Assembly (NCBI RefSeq): GCF_030646015.1
Contig: NZ_JAUSLT010000065.1
Location: 27,373-91,372, forward strand
DNA: 64,000 nt
Source: Bradyrhizobium sp.
Lineage (GTDB): Bacteria; Pseudomonadota; Alphaproteobacteria; Rhizobiales; Xanthobacteraceae
Direction: 5' to 3'
Shown here: positions 35,523 to 43,485 of the stretch, in pieces
How positions within the stretch are numbered: the first letter of the stretch is position 1
How the letters are laid out: every line of letters begins with the position of its first letter
Notes under the pieces: generated by a model
Seen by the model: only the letters and a program-made list of their open reading frames with translations
The model's database searches: none
What the model was told of the DNA's origin: nothing
Position numbers and translations under genes: made by a program

Positions 35523-36533
35523 ATGACGAAATCGCCCCTCATTGTTCTGACTAGCCGGGTTTTTCCGGAGACGCGCGCCGCGCTCGAACGCGTTGCCCGA
35601 ATCGTCGCGAACGAGAATTCCGAACCGTGGAGCCGGGACGAAGTGATCGAACGGTGCAGGGAGGCGAGCGGGCTGATGGCCTTCATGACCGACCGCATCG
35701 ATCGGGCCTTTCTGGAACGATGCCCCCGACTGAAAGTCATCGGCGCCGCGCTGAAGGGCTATGACAATATCGATGTCGATGCCGCAAACGAACGCGGCGT
35801 CCAGGTCACCATCGTGCCGGATCTGCTCACCGAGCCGACCGCGGAACTGGCGATCGGATTGATGATCGCGCTCGGGCGACATATCCCGCTCGGCGATGTC
35901 GGCATTCGTCATCAGGGCTTCGCCGGCTGGCGGCCTCAATTGTATGGCACGGGTATCGGCCATTCGACGGTCGGGATCGTCGGGTTCGGCCTGGTCGGCC
36001 AGGCCATCGCGCGCCGGCTCCGTGGCTTCGGCTGCCGCATCGTCGCATTCGACACGAGGCCCATCGACGAGGGCGCCGGCGTCGAGCGGGCGGCATTCGA
36101 TGACGTCTTGAAGCTGTCCGATTTCGTGGTGCTGGGCCTGCCGCTGACGGAAACCACCACCGGATTGATCGATGCGAAGGCGATCGCCCGGATGAAGCCC
36201 GGGGCGTTGCTGGTCAACCCCGCGCGCGGGTCGCTGGTCGAGGAAGCCGCGGTGGCGGATGCGCTCGAGAGCGGTCATCTCGGCGGCTACGCCGCCGATG
36301 TGTTCGAATGTGAGGACTGGGCGCGGCCGCAGCGGCCGATGTCGATCGATGCGAGACTGACCGCACCGGGGGCGCGAACCGTGCTGACGCCGCATATCGG
36401 ATCGGCGGTGACGTCGGCGCGGCGCCAGATCGAACTGTCCACCGCCAACAGCATCCTGCAGGCTCTCGCAGGCCAGCTGCCGGCCGGGCTCGTCAATATC
36501 AAGAACATGAAGACCGCAGCATTGACCGGATAA
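35523..36533 (+). CDS. ptxD: Phosphonate (phosphite) dehydrogenase
   Basis: Oxidises phosphite to phosphate with NAD+. A D-2-hydroxyacid-dehydrogenase fold with Rossmann motif GIVGFGLVGQAIA (about 151-163) and catalytic residues R235 (NPARGSLVEE), E264 (VFECEDW) and H291 (LTPHIGSA), which correspond to R237, E266 and H292 of the Pseudomonas stutzeri enzyme. PtxD-specific stretches such as MAFMTDRID, GAALKGYDNIDVDA and GWRPQLYGTG separate it from lactate or glycerate dehydrogenases. Length (336 aa) equals that enzyme as I recall it. Start ATG at 35523. Confidence 0.9.
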   Translation: MTKSPLIVLTSRVFPETRAALERVARIVANENSEPWSRDEVIERCREASGLMAFMTDRIDRAFLERCPRLKVIGAALKGYDNIDVDAANERGVQVTIVPDLLTEPTAELAIGLMIALGRHIPLGDVGIRHQGFAGWRPQLYGTGIGHSTVGIVGFGLVGQAIARRLRGFGCRIVAFDTRPIDEGAGVERAAFDDVLKLSDFVVLGLPLTETTTGLIDAKAIARMKPGALLVNPARGSLVEEAAVADALESGHLGGYAADVFECEDWARPQRPMSIDARLTAPGARTVLTPHIGSAVTSARRQIELSTANSILQALAGQLPAGLVNIKNMKTAALTG

Positions 36534-36534
36534 A

Positions 36535-37425
36535 ATGCTGAACCTGACCCACGCCCGCACCTTCCTGACGGTGATCGCCGCCCGCGGCATTCGCGCCGCC
36601 GCGCGTCAGCTCGATCTGGCGCCGTCGACCATCGTGGATCATATCCGCCAGCTCGAAGAGGTTCTGGCAGCACCCCTGGTGTTGCGCCGGCGCGGCGGCG
36701 CGATGCTGACCGACCAGGGCGCGCGCTTCCTGCCGCTGGCGCGTTCGCTGGTGGAAACCGCCGGACGCGTGCGCGGCCTCGTCCAGCTTCCGACGCTGCG
36801 CGTCGCCGCATCGAGCAACGTCGGCACTTATTTGCTGCAGCCTCATCTGGCGGCCTTTCAGCGCAGCGCCGGCATTCCGGTCGAGCAATGGATCGGATCG
36901 AACGTCGATGTCATCGCCCGGCTGGAACGCGGCGAAGCCGATCTCGCCGCCATGGAATGGTGGGACGGCAGGGAAGGCTTTGCCGCACGCACCTGGGCGC
37001 GCGAGCCGCTGGTCGTCATCGTCGCACCCGATCATCGCTGGGCCGGGCTCGGCTCCCTGTCCGTGGCCGAGCTGCAGGGCGAACCGTTGCTGGGCGGCGA
37101 ATCCGGCACCGGAACCGGGCATCTCCTGCGCAGCCAGCTCGGACCATCCGCGAATACCCTCACGATCGTCGATGGCTTCGGCAGCACCGAGGCCGTCAAG
37201 CGCGCGGTCCGCGCCGGTGGCGGCGCGTCGATCGTCATGGAGTCCTCGGTCGCCGACGAAGTCGCCGCCGGGCGGCTGGTCGCGCTCCGTATCGAAGGCG
37301 TCGACCTCGCCAAGGAAATCAAGCTGATCGCTCCCGACACGCTGCCGCCGACGGCGCCGGCGATGGCATTGTTCGAGGCGTCGCGGGGGTGGGGCGGGGC
37401 GATGCAGGGCGCTTTGAATACCTGA
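36535..37425 (+). CDS. ptxE: LysR-type regulator of the ptx operon
   Basis: N-terminal winged HTH (ARTFLTVIAARGIRAAARQLDLAPSTIVDHIRQLEE) and a periplasmic-binding-like effector domain (LRVAASSNVGTYLLQPHLAAFQ, then VDGFGSTEAVKRAVRAGGGASIV). The ATG follows the ptxD stop after one base, so it belongs to the operon, the same gene order as ptxABCDE of P. stutzeri. A role in ptx control is inferred from position. Confidence 0.82.
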   Translation: MLNLTHARTFLTVIAARGIRAAARQLDLAPSTIVDHIRQLEEVLAAPLVLRRRGGAMLTDQGARFLPLARSLVETAGRVRGLVQLPTLRVAASSNVGTYLLQPHLAAFQRSAGIPVEQWIGSNVDVIARLERGEADLAAMEWWDGREGFAARTWAREPLVVIVAPDHRWAGLGSLSVAELQGEPLLGGESGTGTGHLLRSQLGPSANTLTIVDGFGSTEAVKRAVRAGGGASIVMESSVADEVAAGRLVALRIEGVDLAKEIKLIAPDTLPPTAPAMALFEASRGWGGAMQGALNT

Positions 37426-37446
37426 CGTCGCGCACGATCTCGCGCC

Positions 37447-37728
37447 CTATTGTGCCTTTGTTGACGTCTTTTTTCCTTCATTTTTTATGATGGCCCAGCG
37501 CGAGCATGTAAAGGACGAGCAACCGACACATGCGGTAACTCCTGCACAGGTGCAGTAGTCCGGCGCAGCCGCTCCTGACGGCAGGTTTCCCCTGCCTGTT
37601 ACACACGTGGCTTGATAATACACTTTTTCTCTCGCTTCGCTCCCGGTCGTGGCCAGGAAAGAAATGCCGAGTATTGTCAGGAACAGGAGTGAGATGTTCC
37701 TGGGCGTGATTGCCTTACGTCGATTCAT
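37447..37728 (-). CDS. Small exported Cys-rich protein (93 aa)
   Basis: No family recognised. The N-terminus is a signal peptide with basic start (NRRKAITPRN then ISLLFLTILGISFLATTGSEA). The mature part of about 60 residues has six cysteines in QATCVTGRG, DYCTCAGVTACVGCSSFTC, a density expected for disulfide-linked secreted peptides, and a Lys-rich tail. The ATG at 37728 is preceded by GGAAAAAATGA; the longer track ORF runs into the repeat region. Convergent with ptxE. Base composition is more A+T-rich than ptxE, which fits an acquired gene. Confidence 0.6.
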   Translation of the reverse strand: MNRRKAITPRNISLLFLTILGISFLATTGSEAREKVYYQATCVTGRGNLPSGAAAPDYCTCAGVTACVGCSSFTCSRWAIIKNEGKKTSTKAQ

Positions 37729-37796
37729 TTCATTTTTTCCTTTGGGTGGCCACCAGCATCCGAACTCCAGCCCGTTGAGGCCCTTTCGTTCAGCGC

Positions 37797-37820
37797 TACG
37801 GTGACAGTGCACTAAATGAG
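37797..37820 (+). repeat. Extra copy of the MITE-like arm sequence
   Basis: TACGGTGACAGTGCACTAAA is a diverged copy of the arm TACGGTGACAATGCACTCAA found at 37882, in direct orientation 85 bp upstream of it. Confidence 0.6.
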
Positions 37821-37881
37821 TTGCCGCGTCTCCGGCTGTGAAGCCGCGATCTACACAGTCTTCGAGCAAGAATCCTGACTG

Positions 37882-37960
37882 ATTACGGTGACAATGCACT
37901 CAATTGACTCGGTGAGGTCCGAACGCGCGACGCCTCAATTGAGTGCACCGTCACGGTAAT
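37882..37960. mobile_element. MITE-like 80-bp palindrome
   Basis: Arms of 26 bp beginning ATTACGGTGAC and ending GTCACGGTAAT pair at 23 of 26 positions around a 27-bp centre. No ORF is carried. It covers the last codons of the truncated helicase ORF and abuts the acdR-derived repeat. It could be terminal repeats of a transposon whose body is gone. Confidence 0.5.
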
Positions 37961-40693
37961 TTCGGATTCATGGCGATCAGTTGATCGCACTGCCTGGCGT
38001 CCGGCAGCCCGACGAACCGCAAGGCCATCGCGTCGATTGATTCGGCCCTCTCTCTGTTCGAGGTCGACCGGATTCGATGGGAGGTTCCAATGAACAATGT
38101 CGCGACAGAAGAGGTGAAAATCAAGCCCCTCCTGCCCAACGGACGTGGTCGAGAGCACGAATGGCCAGAACGGTGAGTTGAAGGCCTCGCGCACCGCGGT
38201 CTTTCGGCTCGGTCCAGACTGCTCAAGCGGCGACCCTTGGTCGGCCTTGACGTCTTCGCCAAATGCGAGCGCGAAATGCGAGCGGCGGACCAATTGCTCC
38301 GTACGTAGGCGCCCCGTATCCGTGGTTAGGTTGATCTTGGGGCTTCCAGTACCAACACCCAATACCCGAGCCAAATGTTCCGCCATTTCGCCTTGGGTGT
38401 TCCGCTGCAGAACGTTCTTGCCAACGTAAAGGTACTCGTCCGCAACCGCCTGAAAATGTGCGCGCTCGCAATAATCAATCGCGCCACGCGCATATCCACG
38501 TCTCGCCTGCGCCGTGCGTTCGACAATGGCACGAACTGTTCGTCTGTTGAAGTAACTGCGGAGTTCTCCGAAGCACAAGTCAATAAGCTTCTCATGAACC
38601 TCGCCGGCGTTATCGGGGAAAGTCGTCCAAAACGCGCGCAGTAAAGAGACGGCTGGCGAGAAAGCAGCGATGCGCGCGAGGTGCGTCAGCCGTTCTTCCG
38701 AGATTCGCAGCGTTCCTTGTTCGCCCATCCAGCTGGCAAAGGTGTCAACATGCTCAGCGAAACGCTCCGTCATGTCGTCACCGTTGTATGCGATGCTCTT
38801 CTCGAGAGCGCGGCGTATGGAAGAACCCGAGCGTTGTTCAAGACGAGCTACAACTTGCCATATCGGCGATCGGCTCGTGGTGGCAACCTCCACGCCAGCT
38901 TCTATGAGCGCCTGTTTCAGGGACTTCCGTGTTCGCCTAAGCAGGTCCTTGGCCGTGAGGTCGTCGCCCGCGATGGCCGAAGGCTCAATGAGCCGGGCCA
39001 GCGCCGGAGACGGCAGACAGACATCGAAGATATGGAACGAGCCTTTTTCGGTAAAGCGCAGCGGGGGCCGGTCGTCGCCGTCCCACAGCCGCCCACGTGG
39101 AGCAATCCGTTGTTCGGCTTCATGACTCGTCAGCAAGGCGATGGCCTTCGGCACAAAACGCCAACCAGAGAAGATGAGCATCTTCGTCGGATCCGCATCT
39201 TGGAAGAATTCGTCGCGGTAATAGGTATAGGTCGGTCGCGTCCACAAGAACTTCCACTGTGTACCAGGAGTGCCAAACACTGCCCGAAACAGCTCGCGGA
39301 ACCGTAGGTTCCGTCGTGCCAATCCGCCTAGCTTCGATGGCGGCTCCACGACACCTAAAGGCACAATGGCCTTCTTGCGCTTTGCCGCCGTCATCGGGGC
39401 GTACTGTGCATCCATGAACGTAAACGGTGCCGGGCAAGACTTCCAGTACTCGGTTATGTGCTGGGAGGTATCGACCTTGTCCAGCAGAAACCTCCGCAGG
39501 CGGATGTAATCGACCACTTCCTCTTTCTGCGGTACGGCAAACGCATCTCCTGTTGGCCGTATTTCCTGTATTCCTTTCGTTGGGTCTTGAATGTACGCGT
39601 TCCGCTCGGTCCTGCAGATCACCTTGCGAAGGCGTTTTTCAATACGGGCCCGCAGCGCCAGCAATTCGGGGTCGTTACCTTGCAGGAACGCTCCTACCTC
39701 AAGACGTTCTCGAAACGCCTTGAGATCGCCCCGAAGTCGCGCGACTTCCTGTTTGCCTTGATCCGCGAAAAGGAACCGAACGGTGTCCAAAAACTCGTCG
39801 TAGTGGCCCTGACCTTCATGATCCAAGGCCAGCATGCGGTAGGGCGTAGCGGAAAGAATGAGGACGCCAGGACGGCGGTCGAAGAGACGCGCCGCGATGG
39901 ACTTCTTGCTGCCCGCCTCCTCGATTACTTCCCTAAATCGTTGGACCTCATCGAGTATGACGAGATGAGGCTGAAGATCGTCGAGTAAAATGCGTTGGGC
40001 AGCGCTGCGAAGAATCCCGACAATACGGTTACGGCGCTTCCTACTCCCGGCATCATTCGGCTGAAATTGATCGACCTCATTTCGCAACACGTCAGATAAC
40101 ACCAGAGTCGAACCTTCCACCTCGATCGGCTTCCGCCATTCCTCGGCAATCCTTTGCTGCAGACCGGAACGCAGCTTCCTATTGAATTCCAATCGCAGGA
40201 CGCTAAACCGCGTGGTCGCCTTCCAGCGTTCTTCTCCGGCACCACATCGGAAGTATTCGCGCCATTTCCCTTTGCGAATGTCCTGGCGGAGCACGCGGTA
40301 GGTCAAGAAGAGCAGCAACTGCCGTTCCCACGCCAGTCCGGTACCCTCCGTTAGCGACGTGCCGGGTGTGAATGAATAGAGCTGAAGGTCGTCGGTTTTC
40401 TTGGCGCTCCACGCCAGTTGCGTAATCCTTCGCAAGGAGGGAGGTGCGTTGGGTGCTAACTTCGTCCGGTTCTGGTCAGCGATTTCGGAATTCGAACACA
40501 GATAGACTACGGTCAAATCTCGGCCTCGGCGGCGGCGCATGAGCTCTTCGATCACACCGCGCGCAACAACCGTCTTGCCCAGCCCTACTTCATCAGCAAG
40601 AAGAAAACGGCGCGATCCACCGGTGTCGGTCAATCGCTCGCAGATTGTCTCAACCGCCGCGCTCTGAAACTCCGCGAGCTTCACATTAGACAC
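37883..40693 (-). CDS. SNF2/DEAD-like superfamily 2 helicase, C-terminally truncated
   Basis: Large ATP-driven nucleic-acid motor. Walker A LLADEVGLGKTVVARG (residues 31-46), motif II VILDEVQRF, motif III LILSATPYRML, and the C-terminal lobe with LSTTSVGQEGLDFHLFCRD and NLPSNPVDLEQREGRINRR (motifs V and VI). Homology should continue after GLAVRR, but from about residue 896 the frame enters a 45-bp copy of acdR and then the MITE-like palindrome, giving a 41-residue tail of non-native sequence. The start overlaps the DUF6361-type gene by 8 bp, so the pair is coupled. Activity is uncertain because the C-terminus is lost. Confidence 0.8.
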   Translation of the reverse strand: MSNVKLAEFQSAAVETICERLTDTGGSRRFLLADEVGLGKTVVARGVIEELMRRRRGRDLTVVYLCSNSEIADQNRTKLAPNAPPSLRRITQLAWSAKKTDDLQLYSFTPGTSLTEGTGLAWERQLLLFLTYRVLRQDIRKGKWREYFRCGAGEERWKATTRFSVLRLEFNRKLRSGLQQRIAEEWRKPIEVEGSTLVLSDVLRNEVDQFQPNDAGSRKRRNRIVGILRSAAQRILLDDLQPHLVILDEVQRFREVIEEAGSKKSIAARLFDRRPGVLILSATPYRMLALDHEGQGHYDEFLDTVRFLFADQGKQEVARLRGDLKAFRERLEVGAFLQGNDPELLALRARIEKRLRKVICRTERNAYIQDPTKGIQEIRPTGDAFAVPQKEEVVDYIRLRRFLLDKVDTSQHITEYWKSCPAPFTFMDAQYAPMTAAKRKKAIVPLGVVEPPSKLGGLARRNLRFRELFRAVFGTPGTQWKFLWTRPTYTYYRDEFFQDADPTKMLIFSGWRFVPKAIALLTSHEAEQRIAPRGRLWDGDDRPPLRFTEKGSFHIFDVCLPSPALARLIEPSAIAGDDLTAKDLLRRTRKSLKQALIEAGVEVATTSRSPIWQVVARLEQRSGSSIRRALEKSIAYNGDDMTERFAEHVDTFASWMGEQGTLRISEERLTHLARIAAFSPAVSLLRAFWTTFPDNAGEVHEKLIDLCFGELRSYFNRRTVRAIVERTAQARRGYARGAIDYCERAHFQAVADEYLYVGKNVLQRNTQGEMAEHLARVLGVGTGSPKINLTTDTGRLRTEQLVRRSHFALAFGEDVKADQGSPLEQSGPSRKTAVREAFNSPFWPFVLSTTSVGQEGLDFHLFCRDIVHWNLPSNPVDLEQREGRINRRDGLAVRRAAGRQAVRSTDRHESEITVTVHSIEASRVRTSPSQLSALSP
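37963..38007 (+). repeat. 45-bp acdR segment, displaced copy (direct repeat copy 2)
   Basis: Matches acdR 32775..32819 at 44 of 45 positions. It lies exactly where helicase homology ends and so marks a recombination junction. Confidence 0.9.
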
Positions 40694-42368
40694 TGGCGTT
40701 TTCCTCCTCGAGCGAACTGCGGAACACTGCCCAGAATTCGCGGAATGTGCTCATGTTCGCGGTATCTCCACTAGCGGCCAAGACGGCCTCGACTTCTTGA
40801 GTACGACTTGGATCAGCCGTGCACGCTTCAAGGATTCGCTCGATAGTCGCTCGCCTGAGCAGTGGTTCACCCGACTGCCCACTCCCGTATTGCCGGTTAC
40901 CCGAGGAGCGTGACGTTCCGCCGGGCCGGCCGGCCAGAATGTCCAGGAGCAGGCTGCGAGCATCAACTCCCTCGAGAAGCCGGGCGTTCACAGCATTGTC
41001 TCGGTCGTCCGCGTCCCGAGCGCCTAGGTTGAGCTCGAACTGGATGACGAATGGCAGCTCGATGTCCTTGTGGTCCACATTCGAGATGACGATGTAGGCA
41101 AATGCCGCGACGTCCTCGAGTTCAATTCCTGTGAACAATGCGCCTGAGCCGTAAACTAGACGGTAGTCCGCCCGTGACGCGTGATCTCGCTGAAGCAGCG
41201 GAACAATCTGTGCGCACATACCAGCGGGCCATCCCTCAGCGCCGGCTGTGGACGGCTCGAGCAACCGCAAAGTCCTCGTGTTTGAGTCGTATTCGCCGCG
41301 AATCTGGTCGGCGTGCAGGAGGCGCTTGAAGGTCTCTAGGCGTTTGGTGACTTCCTTCTCGGGATCGGCGACTTCCGGCTGTCGCACGTACTCGTCGAAC
41401 CACCTATCGCCTCGATTCCCTGGGCGCAATGCGGATGACACTGTTGGCACAGTCACGAACTCGCTCGTGCTCCAATTTTTCAGAGGGTCCCTAGCCTCAT
41501 CCCACCATTGCTCGAAGACCGGTTGCACAATGTTCGTCGCGCTCTGGATCCCCAGCTTGTCGAGCTCTTCGATTAAGAGAGAGTAGTATTGGAGCGTCGC
41601 TCCTCGAACAAGAAGGCTCATATTTCTGGCGTGCCCAAGCCAGACACGGAGTTCCCGCGAGGCCTTCGGGCAGTCCCATGGCCACTGAATGCCAACTAGG
41701 CGGTGCGCGAGCATGTGCGACAACAGTGAATCGGGGAATCTCGACGTGAACCGCTTGTGCAGGTCTAGGGCCTCCGCCTTCGTGAGCTTGAATGTCTCTC
41801 CGGACTTCACCAGCCCTTCCGAATTTAGGAACCTTGCCGGCGGAAGATCGGCGCACCAATACTGGGCGCCCTCAGGCCCCTGTGCTGTCTTGTCGTCGTC
41901 TTGATAGCCACGATGACTGCGCCGGATGTCGTCGAACTGCTCCTGATACGCGCTTTCAGAGAGGCTCGATGTGAATATTCCAAGCTTGCGCAGTCCGCTC
42001 CAGTAGATAAGTGAAGGGAACTGCCTCAGGTCAATCCCAGCTTCCCGACCTATGACCCCCACGGTTTCCTTGGCGGCGAGAACGTCCCTCAACTCATCCT
42101 GTCGCTGTCGAGCGAGTTGAGATACCTGGCTCGTGTGAACGCCTTCAAGTTCGATCCGCCTATAAATTCCAGCGACGAAGTAGAAATATCGAGCGGATCG
42201 CATCAGCGTGGTGGTCGCCGGATGCAAAAGATCAGAAAAGCGTCCCAGAAGAGCGAGGAAACCGAGTTCGTCGATAACGCCTTCTTCTTGAAGCGATCGA
42301 ATGAAATTGCGCGCTTGCGAAAGATCGTCAGCTCGAAAGTCGAGCCAAGTCACTGCGTCGTGCTTCAT
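40686..42368 (-). CDS. DUF6361-family protein, partner of the helicase
   Basis: 560 residues without signal peptide or membrane helix. The N-terminus VTWLDFRADDLSQARNFIRS, DELGFLALLGRFSDLLHP and TTTLMRSARYFYFVAGIYR match my recall of DUF6361 (WLDYSE...DELGIG...FADLLFPGTSTIQTRARYF). No catalytic motif is visible. Proteins of this kind occur next to large helicases in genomic islands, which suggests phage defence, but no function is established to my knowledge. The ATG at 42368 has GGAG six bases upstream and is preferred to 42380. First gene of the two-gene operon. Confidence 0.7.
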   Translation of the reverse strand: MKHDAVTWLDFRADDLSQARNFIRSLQEEGVIDELGFLALLGRFSDLLHPATTTLMRSARYFYFVAGIYRRIELEGVHTSQVSQLARQRQDELRDVLAAKETVGVIGREAGIDLRQFPSLIYWSGLRKLGIFTSSLSESAYQEQFDDIRRSHRGYQDDDKTAQGPEGAQYWCADLPPARFLNSEGLVKSGETFKLTKAEALDLHKRFTSRFPDSLLSHMLAHRLVGIQWPWDCPKASRELRVWLGHARNMSLLVRGATLQYYSLLIEELDKLGIQSATNIVQPVFEQWWDEARDPLKNWSTSEFVTVPTVSSALRPGNRGDRWFDEYVRQPEVADPEKEVTKRLETFKRLLHADQIRGEYDSNTRTLRLLEPSTAGAEGWPAGMCAQIVPLLQRDHASRADYRLVYGSGALFTGIELEDVAAFAYIVISNVDHKDIELPFVIQFELNLGARDADDRDNAVNARLLEGVDARSLLLDILAGRPGGTSRSSGNRQYGSGQSGEPLLRRATIERILEACTADPSRTQEVEAVLAASGDTANMSTFREFWAVFRSSLEEENASV

Positions 42369-42609
42369 ACGGGACTCCATAGGCCGCTGCCTGGCTCCAA
42401 GCAGCTAGTGAGCAGCGATCTTGTAAAGCTTGCTGACGATGATTGCCTTATTCTTTTTTCTTCCCGGCCTGCTCAATGTTACCAATGAGAGCTTGGCCGC
42501 CGTCCCCGACGTCGACTCGTTCGATACGGATGATCGAGAAGGCGCGCGACAACCCGGCTTACCGCGGTCGCTGCCGCCAAGACACCACGGTCGCGATAGG
42601 CGCCACCAA

Positions 42610-42627
42610 GGCAGTCCAAGGACTGCC
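42610..42627. other. Perfect short palindrome after the resolvase gene
   Basis: GGCAGTCC-AA-GGACTGCC, just past the resolvase stop and within the 265-bp gap between the DUF6361-type gene and the resolvase. No T-run follows. The rest of the gap shows no supported gene. Confidence 0.4.
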
Positions 42628-42633
42628 ATCGTG

Positions 42634-43179
42634 TCAGTTGAGTCTGCTGATAGTGCTGTGGCTGACGTTGTAGGACCGCGCTATGTCAGTCAGCACTTCT
42701 CCCGCGTCTCGACGAGCAATAGCCTCTCTTCGCTGATGATTGGTCAACTTTGGTTTGCGACCGAGGATAACGCCCCTAGCTTTTGCGCGTTCTCGGCCTT
42801 CCCCGGTCCGCGTCCGGATCAGTTCGCGTTCGAATTCGGCGAGACCGCCCAAAACGGTTAGCATCAAGCGACCGTGCGCCGTCGTTGTGTCTGCCCAAGT
42901 ATCTCTCAGTGACTTGAACCCAGCCCCTCTCTCGGCGATCGTCCCAAGCAGATTAAGGAGATCCCGAGTAGACCTCGCCAATCGATCAAGCCGGGTGACG
43001 ACCAGCACGTCCCCCCTTGCGAGATTCTCCATCAGGCGGGTTAGCTGCTTGCGGTCAGACCGAGCACCGCTAATTTTCTCCTGGAATATCTTCTCGCATT
43101 TCGCCGCTTTCAGTTCGGCCAATTGGGCGGCCAAGGACTGACCGTCGGTGCTCACCCGCGCGTAACCGTAGACCGCCAT
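42634..43179 (-). CDS. Serine recombinase (resolvase/invertase family)
   Basis: Small serine recombinase of 181 aa. Catalytic Ser in YGYARVSTDGQSL, the arginine-bearing segments VVTRLDRLARSTRDLL and AEFERELIRTRTGEGRERAKARG, and a C-terminal HTH (IARSYNVSHSTISRL) are all present, so it looks active. The ATG at 43179 has GGAG six bases upstream. No transposase accompanies it. A res-like site lies just upstream. It may belong to the mobile unit that brought the helicase operon. Confidence 0.88.
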   Translation of the reverse strand: MAVYGYARVSTDGQSLAAQLAELKAAKCEKIFQEKISGARSDRKQLTRLMENLARGDVLVVTRLDRLARSTRDLLNLLGTIAERGAGFKSLRDTWADTTTAHGRLMLTVLGGLAEFERELIRTRTGEGRERAKARGVILGRKPKLTNHQRREAIARRDAGEVLTDIARSYNVSHSTISRLN

Positions 43180-43204
43180 ATCGCACTCCATTTCGCACAT
43201 ATAA

Positions 43205-43254
43205 TATGCACAACATAAACCCGCGTTCTATAAGGGTCAATGATTTTGTGCATA
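43205..43254. promoter_or_regulatory. Res-like recombination site / resolvase operator
   Basis: Exact inverted 9-mers TATGCACAA and TTGTGCATA lie 32 bp apart directly upstream of the resolvase, with further TGCAC sites on both sides (43192, 43266). The stretch is A+T-rich. The remaining 230 bp up to soxA hold no supported gene. Confidence 0.45.
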
Positions 43255-43485
43255 AATCATGATTTTTGCACGGACGACCTGATGCCTTCTTGAATGTGAA
43301 TCGGCATGGGAGCGCGCGTCGGTACTTCCGCTAGCGGACCCGATCTGGACATCCGGCCTGCCAACATTCGAGCCAGAAACGCAAGGAACGCTGGGCTTCG
43401 ATATCGACTGCAATCTCCCGCTGAGGGAATTTCGGAGTCGCAGGGATGCTCCCGTCCGGCGCAAGCCAACCCTGTCCTCATAAAG

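Noticed and set aside
42405-42629. 74-residue minus-strand ORF between the DUF6361-type gene and the resolvase
   Set aside because: No ribosome site, no recognisable domain, Trp/Arg-rich composition of a chance frame.
43237-43485. Possible soxB remnant between resolvase and soxA
   Set aside because: I read both strands in all frames and found no SoxB-like motif; short frames there look random.
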